From positions 124,001 through 188,000 of the forward strand of contig NZ_JAUYTR010000021.1 of the NCBI RefSeq assembly GCF_030695065.1: a DNA stretch of 64,000 bases, given 5' to 3'. This DNA comes from Sediminibacterium sp. GTDB taxonomy: Bacteria > Bacteroidota > Bacteroidia > Chitinophagales > Chitinophagaceae. The notes beneath the pieces were generated by a model. The model saw only the letters and a program-made list of their open reading frames with translations. It was not told where the DNA came from and searched no databases. The position numbers were made by a program, and so were the translations under genes. Positions 36,335 to 44,772 of this stretch are shown here, piece by piece (position 1 is the stretch's first letter; the number at the start of each line of letters is the position of its first letter).

Positions 36335-37467
36335 TTAGGCAAATATAAAATGGATTCTCGAACTATATAAGCCCAGTTAAATGCTTTATAAAAGGCTTTT
36401 GGGGTTTCATGCATTTCAATGATGGGTAATTGAATCATGGCCCTTGCAAATTCATCCCAATTGTAGTCTTCTACTACAATTAGTTGATTGTTTAGCATAT
36501 TTTGATTGAAGCCATCGCAACTTTTTTTGCATGCTATTACAATTAATCCACCAGCAACTGCATCTGTAATTTTGGTTTTAACACCAGTACCTAAAGTAAT
36601 GGGGCAAATAAAGCAGTGGGCACCTTGATTGTACAATTCAATATGTTCCACAAAGCCTTTAAATATAATAGTGGGGCAAGCTAATAGCTGTGCTTCCCAA
36701 TTGGGTTTAATTTGCACTCCACAAATTATGATTCGATAATTTAACCTAGCTTGATTAAGCCTTGGAACTAGTTCATTTAAAATGATATAAAGCGCATCTT
36801 CATTGGGTATATAATCTAGGGTTCCATTAAATAAAAACAGCTTCGTTTCAACTGAAAGTGAATGGTTGTTCAAAATAGAATTCCTGCTTTCATTTTTTTC
36901 AAATTGACTATATGGTTCTTCTATAAAAGTTCCATACGGTATAGTATAAGAAATGGTTGCATTAACTTTCCAATGTTCAATGGCATATAGTCGTTCTTCG
37001 TCGGAAATAAAAAAATTACGATCTGCATGTTGAAGTACCCATTTTTCATACACTTCATATAATTGCCATCCCCATCTACCCATATCTCTAAAACGGAATG
37101 CCTCTAAATTGGCAGATTTAATGATTAATTTTCTACCCGTTAAGAAACGGAGTAAAATACCCAGCCAGCCATAATAGCTGTGATCTATTATGATGATATC
37201 TATTTTTTCTTTTTTGATTATTTGAACCAATTTAAAACAATAAAATAGGTTCAGAAATCCATACCAATGATTAAATAAGAAAGGAAGCACGTTCAACTCC
37301 TTTTCAGATAAAACGGCTTCCTTGTTATCTTTTGAAACAGCTAAAACAACTTTTGTTTGTTTGGCTAGTTCCTTGTAATAGTCAACAATATATTTTTGTC
37401 CACCCATTAAAGCGGGGAACACTTTAAATGAAACTATTCCCAGCACGCTGGGCTTTTTAGGGAGCAT
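36331..37467 (-). CDS. GT4-type glycosyltransferase
   Basis: A 378-residue GT-B protein. The N-terminal half has the acceptor-side Rossmann pattern (IVSFKVFPALMGGQKYIVDYY). The C-terminal half has the nucleotide-sugar side: LFLFNGTLDYIPNEDAL, IIFKGFVEHIELYNQ and TLGTGVKTKITDAVAGG, matching the family 4 donor-site block. Start and stop overlap its neighbours by one and four bases respectively, so it is co-translated with the YfhO-like gene upstream and the GT2 gene downstream. Confidence 0.88.
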   Translation of the reverse strand: MLPKKPSVLGIVSFKVFPALMGGQKYIVDYYKELAKQTKVVLAVSKDNKEAVLSEKELNVLPFLFNHWYGFLNLFYCFKLVQIIKKEKIDIIIIDHSYYGWLGILLRFLTGRKLIIKSANLEAFRFRDMGRWGWQLYEVYEKWVLQHADRNFFISDEERLYAIEHWKVNATISYTIPYGTFIEEPYSQFEKNESRNSILNNHSLSVETKLFLFNGTLDYIPNEDALYIILNELVPRLNQARLNYRIIICGVQIKPNWEAQLLACPTIIFKGFVEHIELYNQGAHCFICPITLGTGVKTKITDAVAGGLIVIACKKSCDGFNQNMLNNQLIVVEDYNWDEFARAMIQLPIIEMHETPKAFYKAFNWAYIVRESILYLPK

Positions 37468-39959
37468 TATGCTGATTTCGTTTTTTTGAAACCGGTGATA
37501 ATTGCCCCTAATAATAGTAACCAGATAATAACAGATGATCCTACTGCTGCTTTAGAACCTATTGCATAAGAAGTAGGTTCAAACTTGAATTCGATGGTAT
37601 GTTCACCAGCAGGAATTTCCATTCCTCTTAATACATAGTTGGTTTGCAAAATGGCAGATTCTTTTCCATCAATAAATGCTTTCCATCCAGCATCATAAAA
37701 TACTTCACTAAAAACCGCAAACTGATTGGCACTAGATTTATACTGATAAGTTGCAGCGTCATTTTCGTTCTTTAATAATTGAATACTTGCTGTACTATCA
37801 TATTTAATGGCACCAATTCTAGTTTTGTCTTTTTGATCTAATAAAGCGGTTTCTGAAGGATTAAAATCGCTAATTGATTTCATAATAGCGGCAGGTCCTT
37901 CCTTAAATTCAACCGATTTTACCAACCATGCTGCACCCAGCGCATTGGGGTTTTGCTGAACGGTTGCTTGACCAGTTTGTGGATCAGGCATGATCAGGTA
38001 TTTGGTATTCAGCATATTCAAAGCAGGCATACAATTGGGAAACTTAAAAAATTGATTTTCTATTAAATCTTGGTAGATGCTCAATTTTGCTGGGTGGTAT
38101 CCACCCACCGATTTATGAAAATATGCAGTAAGTGCACCACCATTAAATGCAGCAGAAACTCCTTGGGTTAAGTTTAATACCCTATAATAGCCGGTATCTT
38201 TTAATATCTGCTGGTCAGCTGCAGATGGGGCAAAATTATTCTCATATTCTGCAGCATCTTGGTAATTATCAGCATTCAGGTATTTGCTATTAATCCCAAA
38301 TACATCAATCATTGCAAATATGCCTATGATAGCTGTGACGATGATTGGATTAATTTTTTGTTTGATGGCGGCAAACACCGCAGCTCCAGCCACTGCACAG
38401 AATAATAGGGTTCTTAATAAGTCTCCCAACACCAAACTTTTTCTATCTTCTCTTAACCCATCAACAAACGATTTCACTGGGGCTTCAATTTGAGCACGCT
38501 GCGTAGCATCGGGTATTTTGCTAATTTGATCCATTAACATTTTATCGCCTGAATTACTAAAGTCTGCAGTTAAATAAACCAATAAGGCAATTCCAAAAAC
38601 AGCAGCAACTGCCATTAATCCTTTCTTATATTTTTCCCAAAGCAAGGTTTTGTTTTCTTCGGTAATAATGGTATTTAGAGACAATGCGGCCAACATACAA
38701 AGCAAGAAAGTGGGAACAACCAAAATCATACTTGGAGCTCTAAACTTATCGTAAACAGGTAAGTATTTGAGCATGGCAATATTGAATCCCTCTAAATATT
38801 TGCCCCAACTCAGCATCAAGGTGAATACAATGGCAGCCCCCATCCAATAAGTATATTTTTTATCTACGATCACAAATCCAATCAATGCTAAAAAGCAAAT
38901 AATTGCGCCTGCATAAGGAGGGCCAGATGTACCAACACCATCAATCCCCCCCCAATAAAATTGGATATACCCTTGTATTTGCTGGGCCAACTCTTGTGGC
39001 ATTTGTTGCAATGCTGCAACGGCTTGAGACTTTTCTTGTGCCACTTCTAGTTGGTTACTGCTACCTCCATAAAATCGGGGGAACATCATCACCAATGGTT
39101 CTGTTTTATAAACACTATAGCTTAATGCATAATCTTTGCTAAGACCAGTCTTGGTTACATTGGTTGTACTGTCTGCTAATACACTTCCCCCTCTAATTGT
39201 TTTTTTTGCATATTCATAAGTGGTAAACAGTGTAACTGCATTCACCAAGATTCCTAATACTGCAGCCATAATTGCTAACCCTGCTGATTTACCTAAATGC
39301 TTCCAGTCTTTTGCTTTAATACAGGTAACTGCAAAAGCAACACTCATAAATAATATGATCAAAAACCCATAGTAAGTAATTTGTAAATGGTTTGCGCCTA
39401 GTAGGAGTGCAGTAAATAGTGCCGTCAAAGCCGTGCCCGCAATATATCTTTTATTGTAAATCAAAATCAATGATCCAATTACTGCTGGCAAATAGGCAAT
39501 GGCATTCATTTTAGTGTCATGCCCCGCTGCAAGTATTATTGGATTATAAGTTGCATAAGTGTATGCCAATGCGCTAAAAATGCCTATATATGCATTGATA
39601 CTTAACACTTGCGTTAAGAAGTAAAAACACAAACAAGCCAAAAAGAAAACACCAACGGGTTTGGGCAAACCTAATAAAATGATATCGCCTAAATACCCTA
39701 CAGAAACGGGGTTTTCACTTATGCCAGTTATTTGATAAGCGGGCATTCCTCCAAACATACCATTGGTCCAAAGAGGGAAATGACCAGTGCGCTCTTTTGC
39801 CTGAAATGAATTTTGAGCCATCCCTTTCCATTGGGTTACATCGTGTTGCTGCAATACTTTTCCTTCCAATGCTGGCTTACAATAAATAAGGGCAACTAAT
39901 AAGAAAATCACCACTGCAAGTGCGTGTGGCATTAAGGCTTTCCAATTGATCCTGTTCAT
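37467..39959 (-). CDS. YfhO-like large polytopic membrane protein
   Basis: An 830-residue membrane protein with at least twelve helices in the first 560 residues and a periplasmic C-terminal domain that ends with one more helix (VGSSVIIWLLLLGAIITGF). The segments LALYCKPAL-like loop 1 (ALIYCKPALEGKVLQQHDV), GMFGGMPAYQI, YAGAIICFLALIGF and NTKYLIMPD fit the Bacteroidota YfhO family, which is related to GT39-type lipid-linked sugar transferases. The start at 39959 (MNRINWKAL) is preferred over a frame seven codons longer. It is probably the lead gene of the glycosyltransferase operon. Confidence 0.85.
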   Translation of the reverse strand: MNRINWKALMPHALAVVIFLLVALIYCKPALEGKVLQQHDVTQWKGMAQNSFQAKERTGHFPLWTNGMFGGMPAYQITGISENPVSVGYLGDIILLGLPKPVGVFFLACLCFYFLTQVLSINAYIGIFSALAYTYATYNPIILAAGHDTKMNAIAYLPAVIGSLILIYNKRYIAGTALTALFTALLLGANHLQITYYGFLIILFMSVAFAVTCIKAKDWKHLGKSAGLAIMAAVLGILVNAVTLFTTYEYAKKTIRGGSVLADSTTNVTKTGLSKDYALSYSVYKTEPLVMMFPRFYGGSSNQLEVAQEKSQAVAALQQMPQELAQQIQGYIQFYWGGIDGVGTSGPPYAGAIICFLALIGFVIVDKKYTYWMGAAIVFTLMLSWGKYLEGFNIAMLKYLPVYDKFRAPSMILVVPTFLLCMLAALSLNTIITEENKTLLWEKYKKGLMAVAAVFGIALLVYLTADFSNSGDKMLMDQISKIPDATQRAQIEAPVKSFVDGLREDRKSLVLGDLLRTLLFCAVAGAAVFAAIKQKINPIIVTAIIGIFAMIDVFGINSKYLNADNYQDAAEYENNFAPSAADQQILKDTGYYRVLNLTQGVSAAFNGGALTAYFHKSVGGYHPAKLSIYQDLIENQFFKFPNCMPALNMLNTKYLIMPDPQTGQATVQQNPNALGAAWLVKSVEFKEGPAAIMKSISDFNPSETALLDQKDKTRIGAIKYDSTASIQLLKNENDAATYQYKSSANQFAVFSEVFYDAGWKAFIDGKESAILQTNYVLRGMEIPAGEHTIEFKFEPTSYAIGSKAAVGSSVIIWLLLLGAIITGFKKTKSA

Positions 39960-39977
39960 AGAATTTAAAATATGCAG

Positions 39978-39985
39978 CAAACCTA
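39978..39985 (-). promoter_or_regulatory. -7 promoter element of the YfhO-glycosyltransferase operon
   Basis: On the minus strand TAGGTTTG is a perfect match to TAnnTTTG. It lies 18 bases upstream of the YfhO start codon, predicting transcription start near 39971. No TTTG was found at the usual -33 spacing. Confidence 0.45.
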
Positions 39986-39998
39986 ATAACTTTATGGT

Positions 39999-40283
39999 AT
40001 GAGACCACTTTTATTTGCCACAAGAATGGCTTTTATCTGTAATATGCTATTTATTTTATGTTTAATCGTGCAAAGAACCTATGATTTTATACCCAATAAA
40101 GACCTTAGTGCTATGGTTGTATTATTGGGTTGGATTGTAGCCCCTATACAGAATTTGATTGCGAACATTTGGTATGGATTGGTGTTAGTCAGTAAATCAA
40201 CTATACGTTTGCCACTGTGGATAGCAGTGACTAATATGGTATTATTGATTATCCAATTTATTGTATTTATAATACTCCCTTAG
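39999..40283 (+). CDS. Small membrane protein, unknown function
   Basis: A 94-residue protein with three predicted helices (MAFICNMLFILCLIV, LSAMVVLLGWIVAPIQNLI, WIAVTNMVLLIIQFIVFII). No family recognised. Its stop codon TAG overlaps the GTG start of the queuosine-precursor transporter gene (TAGTG), which indicates coupled translation and supports that it is a real gene. Confidence 0.7.
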   Translation: MRPLLFATRMAFICNMLFILCLIVQRTYDFIPNKDLSAMVVLLGWIVAPIQNLIANIWYGLVLVSKSTIRLPLWIAVTNMVLLIIQFIVFIILP

Positions 40284-41065
40284 TGATAAGTAAAATATTA
40301 AATGATCGCCCAACTAAACTTTTCTTGGGTATAACCGCCTTCTTCGTAGCAAATGCTTTAATTGCGGAATGTATAGGCGGTAAAATTTTTTCTCTCGAAA
40401 AGTTATTGGGTATTGAACCCTTCAACTTTAGCCTTTTCGGCCAATCTGGGTTGGCATTTAATCTTACTTGTGGGGTGCTTTTATGGCCGCTGGAATTTGT
40501 AATCACCGATATCGTAAATGAATATTATGGCCCCAAGTCGGTAAAACGAATTAGCTATACTGCAGTAGTATTAATATTATATGCCTTTATTATGTTTTAT
40601 GCTGCTATGGAAATTCCACCCGCCGATTTTTGGGTAGGATCTGGATTAGACAAAGGGATACCCAATATGCAGTTGGCTTTTGGTGGCATTTTTGGTCAGG
40701 GTATGTGGATTATAGTAGGAAGTTTAACGGCCTTCTTAGTAAGTCAAATAGTAGATGTGACTGTTTTCCATAAAATCAAAAAAGCCACAGGAGAAAAATG
40801 GGTTTGGTTAAGGGCTACAGGGTCAACTTTGGTTTCTCAAATGGTAGACAGTTTTGTGGTTTTATTTATTGCTTTTAAAATTGGAAATGGTTGGAGCTGG
40901 CAATTGGTCTTGGCAATAGGGGTAGTGAATTATATGTATAAGTTTACTATGGCAATTTTATTGACCCCATTGATTTATTTTATTGAGAAAAAAATAGAGA
41001 ATTACGTTGGCAAAGAAACTGCTTATAAAATGAAAAGGGAAGCAATGGGATTGGCCAATGAATAA
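40283..41065 (+). CDS. yhhQ: Queuosine precursor transporter (YhhQ/VUT family)
   Basis: A 260-residue inner-membrane protein with about seven helices. Family blocks are ALIAECIGGKIF, LWPLEFVITDIVNEYYGPK, RISYTAVVLILYAFIM and TGSTLVSQMVDSFVVLFIAF. YhhQ-type proteins import queuine or pre-queuosine bases for tRNA modification. The start is GTG at 40283, overlapping the preceding stop; the family-conserved N-terminus makes a later start unlikely. It converges on a small membrane protein gene with seven bases between the coding ends. Confidence 0.9.
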   Translation: MISKILNDRPTKLFLGITAFFVANALIAECIGGKIFSLEKLLGIEPFNFSLFGQSGLAFNLTCGVLLWPLEFVITDIVNEYYGPKSVKRISYTAVVLILYAFIMFYAAMEIPPADFWVGSGLDKGIPNMQLAFGGIFGQGMWIIVGSLTAFLVSQIVDVTVFHKIKKATGEKWVWLRATGSTLVSQMVDSFVVLFIAFKIGNGWSWQLVLAIGVVNYMYKFTMAILLTPLIYFIEKKIENYVGKETAYKMKREAMGLANE

Positions 41066-41071
41066 AGGTGT

Positions 41072-41623
41072 TTACGCAACTGCACTTTTAGAAAGTGAAC
41101 CCGAATTGTTAGGGTCTAAATGATCAATAATATAATCATAGTGTTCTCTTTCCAATCTTTTTTGGTCTACTCTATGTTTTACTAAAACGCTCACCCCATA
41201 AATAAGATAAGCTGCTTGAATATATACAAGTAGTTGAAAAATGCCCAATGCCAGTGTGTTATAATAAGACCATTTTTTATATGCAGGCAATTCACCCATA
41301 TAGTATCTCCACTTAATATTTATGGGTAACGCATATGTATAAATAAAGAGTATAGTGGCTATTAATAAACAAGAAAAGAATACATGTGCCCAAGAAGCAA
41401 AAAAGCTTCTCTGTCCTAAGTCTCTTAAAACGGAATGCATCATAAAAGGGATAAGCATTACCAATAAACTGATACCAATTAGAGTGGGGAACGTTAAAAT
41501 ATAATAATTATCGTCTAAGTACAGCAATGCCACATCGCTGTAAGCAGCGTAGTTGGCCAATAGGCCAAATAGTATAGGTACCGCCCAGAGTAAGTTCTCT
41601 GCACGGATGAGTCTTGCTGTCAT
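41072..41623 (-). CDS. Four-helix membrane protein, unknown function
   Basis: A 183-residue protein with four predicted helices (LLWAVPILFGLLANYAAY, YILTFPTLIGISLLVMLIPF, WAHVFFSCLLIATILFIYTY, LALGIFQLLVYIQAAYLIYG) and a charged C-terminal tail (KHRVDQKRLEREHYDYI). No family recognised. It stands alone, facing trmH, and has a promoter-like TATTTTTG upstream. Length and the clear membrane pattern support a true gene. Confidence 0.75.
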   Translation of the reverse strand: MTARLIRAENLLWAVPILFGLLANYAAYSDVALLYLDDNYYILTFPTLIGISLLVMLIPFMMHSVLRDLGQRSFFASWAHVFFSCLLIATILFIYTYALPINIKWRYYMGELPAYKKWSYYNTLALGIFQLLVYIQAAYLIYGVSVLVKHRVDQKRLEREHYDYIIDHLDPNNSGSLSKSAVA

Positions 41624-41646
41624 AGGGTTGACGAACGGGTACAGTA

Positions 41647-41654
41647 CAAAAATA
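41647..41654 (-). promoter_or_regulatory. -7 promoter element for the four-helix membrane protein gene
   Basis: On the minus strand TATTTTTG matches TAnnTTTG exactly and lies 23 bases before the start codon. A TTTG at the -33 spacing was not found. Confidence 0.4.
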
Positions 41655-41734
41655 TATTAATAATTCAAGACTAAATTGCAATTTTGCTCTAATTCATCCC
41701 TATTTACCTTAAAATACCAACCTGTTTGTACCGA

Positions 41735-42325
41735 ATGACACCTGAAAGAGCTCGAAAATTAGACGAAGTAATTAATAAACGCCAGAATGGCCTTACTGTG
41801 GTTATGGAAAATGTGCATGATCCCCATAATATTTATGCGGTGATGAGAACTTGTGACGCAGTTGGCATTCAAGATATTTATGTCTTGAATACAGAATTGC
41901 CTAAGGATGGATATTTTGGAATTAAAAGCAGTAGTAGCGCCAATAAATGGCTGACCATTCATTCATTTAACAATGTTAAAGATTGCTTTGCCGAATTACG
42001 AACAAAATACCAATCCATTTATACTACCTACTTGGGGGAATCAAGTAAGTCGGTCTATGATATCAATTTCACTAATAGTATTGCCTTAGTTTTTGGCAAT
42101 GAACACAAAGGCGTTTCAAAAGAAGCCAGAGACTTGGCGGATGGCAATTTTATTATACCCCAAGTTGGAATGATTCCTAGTTTAAATATTTCTGTAGCCT
42201 GTGCAGTTGCTATCTATGAAGCTTTCAGGCAAAGAAAAGTAGCTGGATTATATGACCAAAATGCGCAGCCGCATCCAGCTGCTGCAGAAATAAAATCTTT
42301 ATGGGCAAGTTTCTCAGCTAGTTGA
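41735..42325 (+). CDS. trmH: TrmH/SpoU family RNA 2'-O-methyltransferase
   Basis: A 196-residue SPOUT methyltransferase. Motif 1 is NVHDPHNIYAVMRTCDAVGI, motif 2 ALVFGNEHKGVSKEA and motif 3 IPSLNISVACAVAIYEAFRQR (shortened), the trefoil-knot SAM site. The compact length and motif wording fit TrmH, which makes Gm18 in tRNA. The ATG at 41735 is used; a TTG three codons upstream also keeps frame. The 3' end overlaps the convergent yihY gene by 12 bases. Confidence 0.9.
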   Translation: MTPERARKLDEVINKRQNGLTVVMENVHDPHNIYAVMRTCDAVGIQDIYVLNTELPKDGYFGIKSSSSANKWLTIHSFNNVKDCFAELRTKYQSIYTTYLGESSKSVYDINFTNSIALVFGNEHKGVSKEARDLADGNFIIPQVGMIPSLNISVACAVAIYEAFRQRKVAGLYDQNAQPHPAAAEIKSLWASFSAS

Positions 42326-43264
42326 TTCTTGTAGTTTTTTCCTTTGTGCAGCATGTTGGGTTAAATAGGTAATGCTTACATTTAATTCAAACCCAATTAA
42401 TAGAATTAGAGAATTGATGTATGCAAGAATCATTAAGATCATAATAGTACCTATTGATCCGTACACCTTATTATAATTTCCAAAATTATTAACCCAATAC
42501 GAAAACAATAACGTAGTACTTAATATAAGTGCTGTAGCTAAAAGGGAACCAGGCGAAACCAGCTTCCACCTGATTTTTACGGATGGGGCATATTTATAAA
42601 TAAAAGCAATTCCATAAAAGAATAATCCAATAATCACTATCCATCTTATACTGTTTAGCCAAGCTAGATTTGATTTTTTAAGTCCTAGTAGTTTGCGTAG
42701 CAAATAGGTGAGTTGTTCTTGCCCTAATAAAATTAAGGTAGAAGCAATAAGTAGTAAAATGATTATTGTAGTTAGTTGTATGGCCTTCCAACGCTGGTGA
42801 AGAAAAAATCTTTTGTGCTCCATAATGGACCTGTCAAAAGTAATAATGAGAGACATCATTGCATTAGAAGCATAATAAACCACTAATAAAAATCCAAATG
42901 AAAATACCCCTAAACTTCTCTGCATTAGGTCGTCCATTAAATTGGCAATAATTTTATAGGTGTTCGAGTTGGGGCTTATGTCTTCAAATAACCCAAGCAT
43001 TTGTTGCTTAATATTTAGAAATTCAGGAAAATAGGGTAGAATTGAAAACAAGAATAATATGGTTGCTGGAAGCGCCATAATTAAATTGAAAGAAATAGCG
43101 GCAGCTCTTTCATTTAATCCAATTTTGTTTACTTGTTTTATAAAGAAAACAACTACATCGTAAAAAGGAATGCCTTGGAACCCCGGAATATACAATGCTT
43201 TGCTTTTTCGAATAACAAAAGCAATAGGAGGCCAATTCAGTATAATTCTTTCGAGTTTAGTCAT
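42314..43264 (-). CDS. YihY/BrkB family membrane protein
   Basis: A 316-residue inner-membrane protein with about six helices. The family pattern is seen at NERAAAISFNLIMALPATILF, LGVFSFGFLLVVYYASNAMMSL and YGSIGTIMILMILAYINSLILLIGFELN (each shortened). YihY/BrkB proteins were once called RNase BN by mistake; their function is not settled. It begins one base after the mltG stop, so the two are co-transcribed. Confidence 0.9.
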   Translation of the reverse strand: MTKLERIILNWPPIAFVIRKSKALYIPGFQGIPFYDVVVFFIKQVNKIGLNERAAAISFNLIMALPATILFLFSILPYFPEFLNIKQQMLGLFEDISPNSNTYKIIANLMDDLMQRSLGVFSFGFLLVVYYASNAMMSLIITFDRSIMEHKRFFLHQRWKAIQLTTIIILLLIASTLILLGQEQLTYLLRKLLGLKKSNLAWLNSIRWIVIIGLFFYGIAFIYKYAPSVKIRWKLVSPGSLLATALILSTTLLFSYWVNNFGNYNKVYGSIGTIMILMILAYINSLILLIGFELNVSITYLTQHAAQRKKLQESTS

Positions 43265-43265
43265 A

Positions 43266-44345
43266 CTATGGTTTTTCAGCCCTTTTTTTCAACATATAAT
43301 CATCTAATTTTTTCTGGTATTCTTTTGCTTTGGCATTGTGTTCTTCGTAATTATTGCTAAAATGGTGATAGCCACTAAAATCACTCTTTGCTACAAAATA
43401 AATATAGTCTGTTTGAGGCGCATCTAACACAATATCAATGGTTTTAGGTGAAGGGGTACATATAGGTCCCGGTGGTAAGCCTTTAACTTTGTAGGTGTTG
43501 TATGGGGAAGGGTTGGTTAAATACTTTTCATAAATACGCGTAATGGTAAAATCATTCATTGCATATTTGATGGTTGGACATGCTTGCAAAGGCATTTGTT
43601 TTTTTAATCGATTGAGATAAACACTCGCAATTTTGTATTTATCTGCATCATAGTTGGTTTCTTCATCTACAATAGAAGCAAGAATATACACTTGCTCGGG
43701 TGTCATTTTTATAGCTGCTGCTTTTTGAAGTCTATTATTTTTCTCCCAGAAATTTTTAGATCCGGTACTTAGTTTCTGAAGTATGGTCTTCATAGACGCA
43801 TCTGCAAAATAGTTATAAGTGTCGGGTATTATTTTGGTAAATAATAAAGTGGTGTCTGAATTAATTTCTGCTAATGAATCATTAGAGCTTAAATAGTCCA
43901 TAACTGTGCTAGAATCGGTCATAAACTGTTTGCTGATTAACTTAGCTAACTCTGCCTTGGTTCTAACTCTATTGATGACTAATTTAACTTCTGCCAGCCT
44001 GCCATTCTTAAGCATTCTAACAATATCTAAGATGCTTTGACCTTTCTTTATTTCGTACCTGCCTGGTTTCATTTTATCCCAAATATTAAAAGGGGCGCCA
44101 GCTATTCCTAAAAGACTATTAAATCTTAGAATACCTGCATCTTCAAAAACTTTTAAAACCGCAGATTTTTGGGTATTGTCCTTTTCAATAGTTACCATTC
44201 TGCTTTTTTCATTAAATGCCGTTGCAGATAAAGCAAAAAGCCAATAGGTAATAAAAGCAATTAAAACAATTGCTAAAGTAATAAAGAGGAAAGTTTTTTT
44301 AGACCTACTGGTTGCTTTGGGAGGTGATTGTTTTTTTCGAGCCAT
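43266..44345 (-). CDS. mltG: Endolytic peptidoglycan transglycosylase MltG
   Basis: A 359-residue protein: short basic N-terminus, one membrane anchor (FLFITLAIVLIAFITYWLFAL), a LysM-like region and the YceG/MltG catalytic domain. The catalytic Glu lies in VYILASIVDEETNYDADK, and the conserved substrate-site block is NTYKVKGLPPGPICTPS with APQTDYIYFVAK. MltG cuts nascent glycan strands and sets their length. It starts 18 bases past a terminator that ends the upstream secG transcript, so it may have its own promoter or depend on read-through. Confidence 0.94.
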   Translation of the reverse strand: MARKKQSPPKATSRSKKTFLFITLAIVLIAFITYWLFALSATAFNEKSRMVTIEKDNTQKSAVLKVFEDAGILRFNSLLGIAGAPFNIWDKMKPGRYEIKKGQSILDIVRMLKNGRLAEVKLVINRVRTKAELAKLISKQFMTDSSTVMDYLSSNDSLAEINSDTTLLFTKIIPDTYNYFADASMKTILQKLSTGSKNFWEKNNRLQKAAAIKMTPEQVYILASIVDEETNYDADKYKIASVYLNRLKKQMPLQACPTIKYAMNDFTITRIYEKYLTNPSPYNTYKVKGLPPGPICTPSPKTIDIVLDAPQTDYIYFVAKSDFSGYHHFSNNYEEHNAKAKEYQKKLDDYMLKKRAEKP

Positions 44346-44350
44346 AAAGT

Positions 44351-44392
44351 AAAATAAATAAAAAACCCTGTCTTTTTTACAAGGCAGGGTTT
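44351..44392 (-). terminator. Intrinsic terminator after secG
   Basis: The arms 44363-44374 and 44381-44392 pair over 12 positions (one G-U) around a six-base loop, and on the minus strand a U-rich stretch follows (44351-44362). It lies 20 bases beyond the secG stop codon and just before mltG. Confidence 0.82.
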
Positions 44393-44411
44393 AAAATAAG
44401 TGTAAATATCT

Positions 44412-44771
44412 TTATTTCTTAGATGTATCAGTTTTTGTTGGTACTGTAGCAGCAGGTGCTTGTTGAACACCAGAAGCAGCAGGAGCAGGGCTAGTGGTAG
44501 TGGTATTGATCTTCTGAAGAACTTCAGTGTCAACATCAGTTGAACCGCCTTTTAAAAACAAAGTAGAGAATAATGCCAATAGGGCTATGATAGCGGCAAA
44601 AATCCAAGTGCCTTTCTCTAAAACATCGGTTGTTTGCTTAACACCCATTAATTGATTGCTGATTCCACCCACATTACCGGCTAAACCACCACCTTTGGGA
44701 TTTTGAATCAATACCATAAAGGCCAAGCCCACAGCTGCAATCACAATTAGAACCAAGAACAGATAAATCAT
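44412..44771 (-). CDS. secG: Preprotein translocase subunit SecG
   Basis: A 119-residue protein with the two SecG helices (IYLFLVLIVIAAVGLAFMVLI shortened, and IFAAIIALLALFSTLFL) joined by the conserved loop QNPKGGGLAG. An Ala/Pro/Thr-rich tail follows, typical for Bacteroidota SecG. SecG assists SecYE/SecA in protein export. It begins one base after the preceding gene and ends at an intrinsic terminator. Confidence 0.93.
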   Translation of the reverse strand: MIYLFLVLIVIAAVGLAFMVLIQNPKGGGLAGNVGGISNQLMGVKQTTDVLEKGTWIFAAIIALLALFSTLFLKGGSTDVDTEVLQKINTTTTSPAPAASGVQQAPAATVPTKTDTSKK

Positions 44772-44772
44772 T

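Noticed and set aside
44273-44536. Minus-strand 87-residue open frame across the secG-mltG junction
   Set aside because: It covers the terminator stem and overlaps both real genes in another frame; the peptide has no family features.
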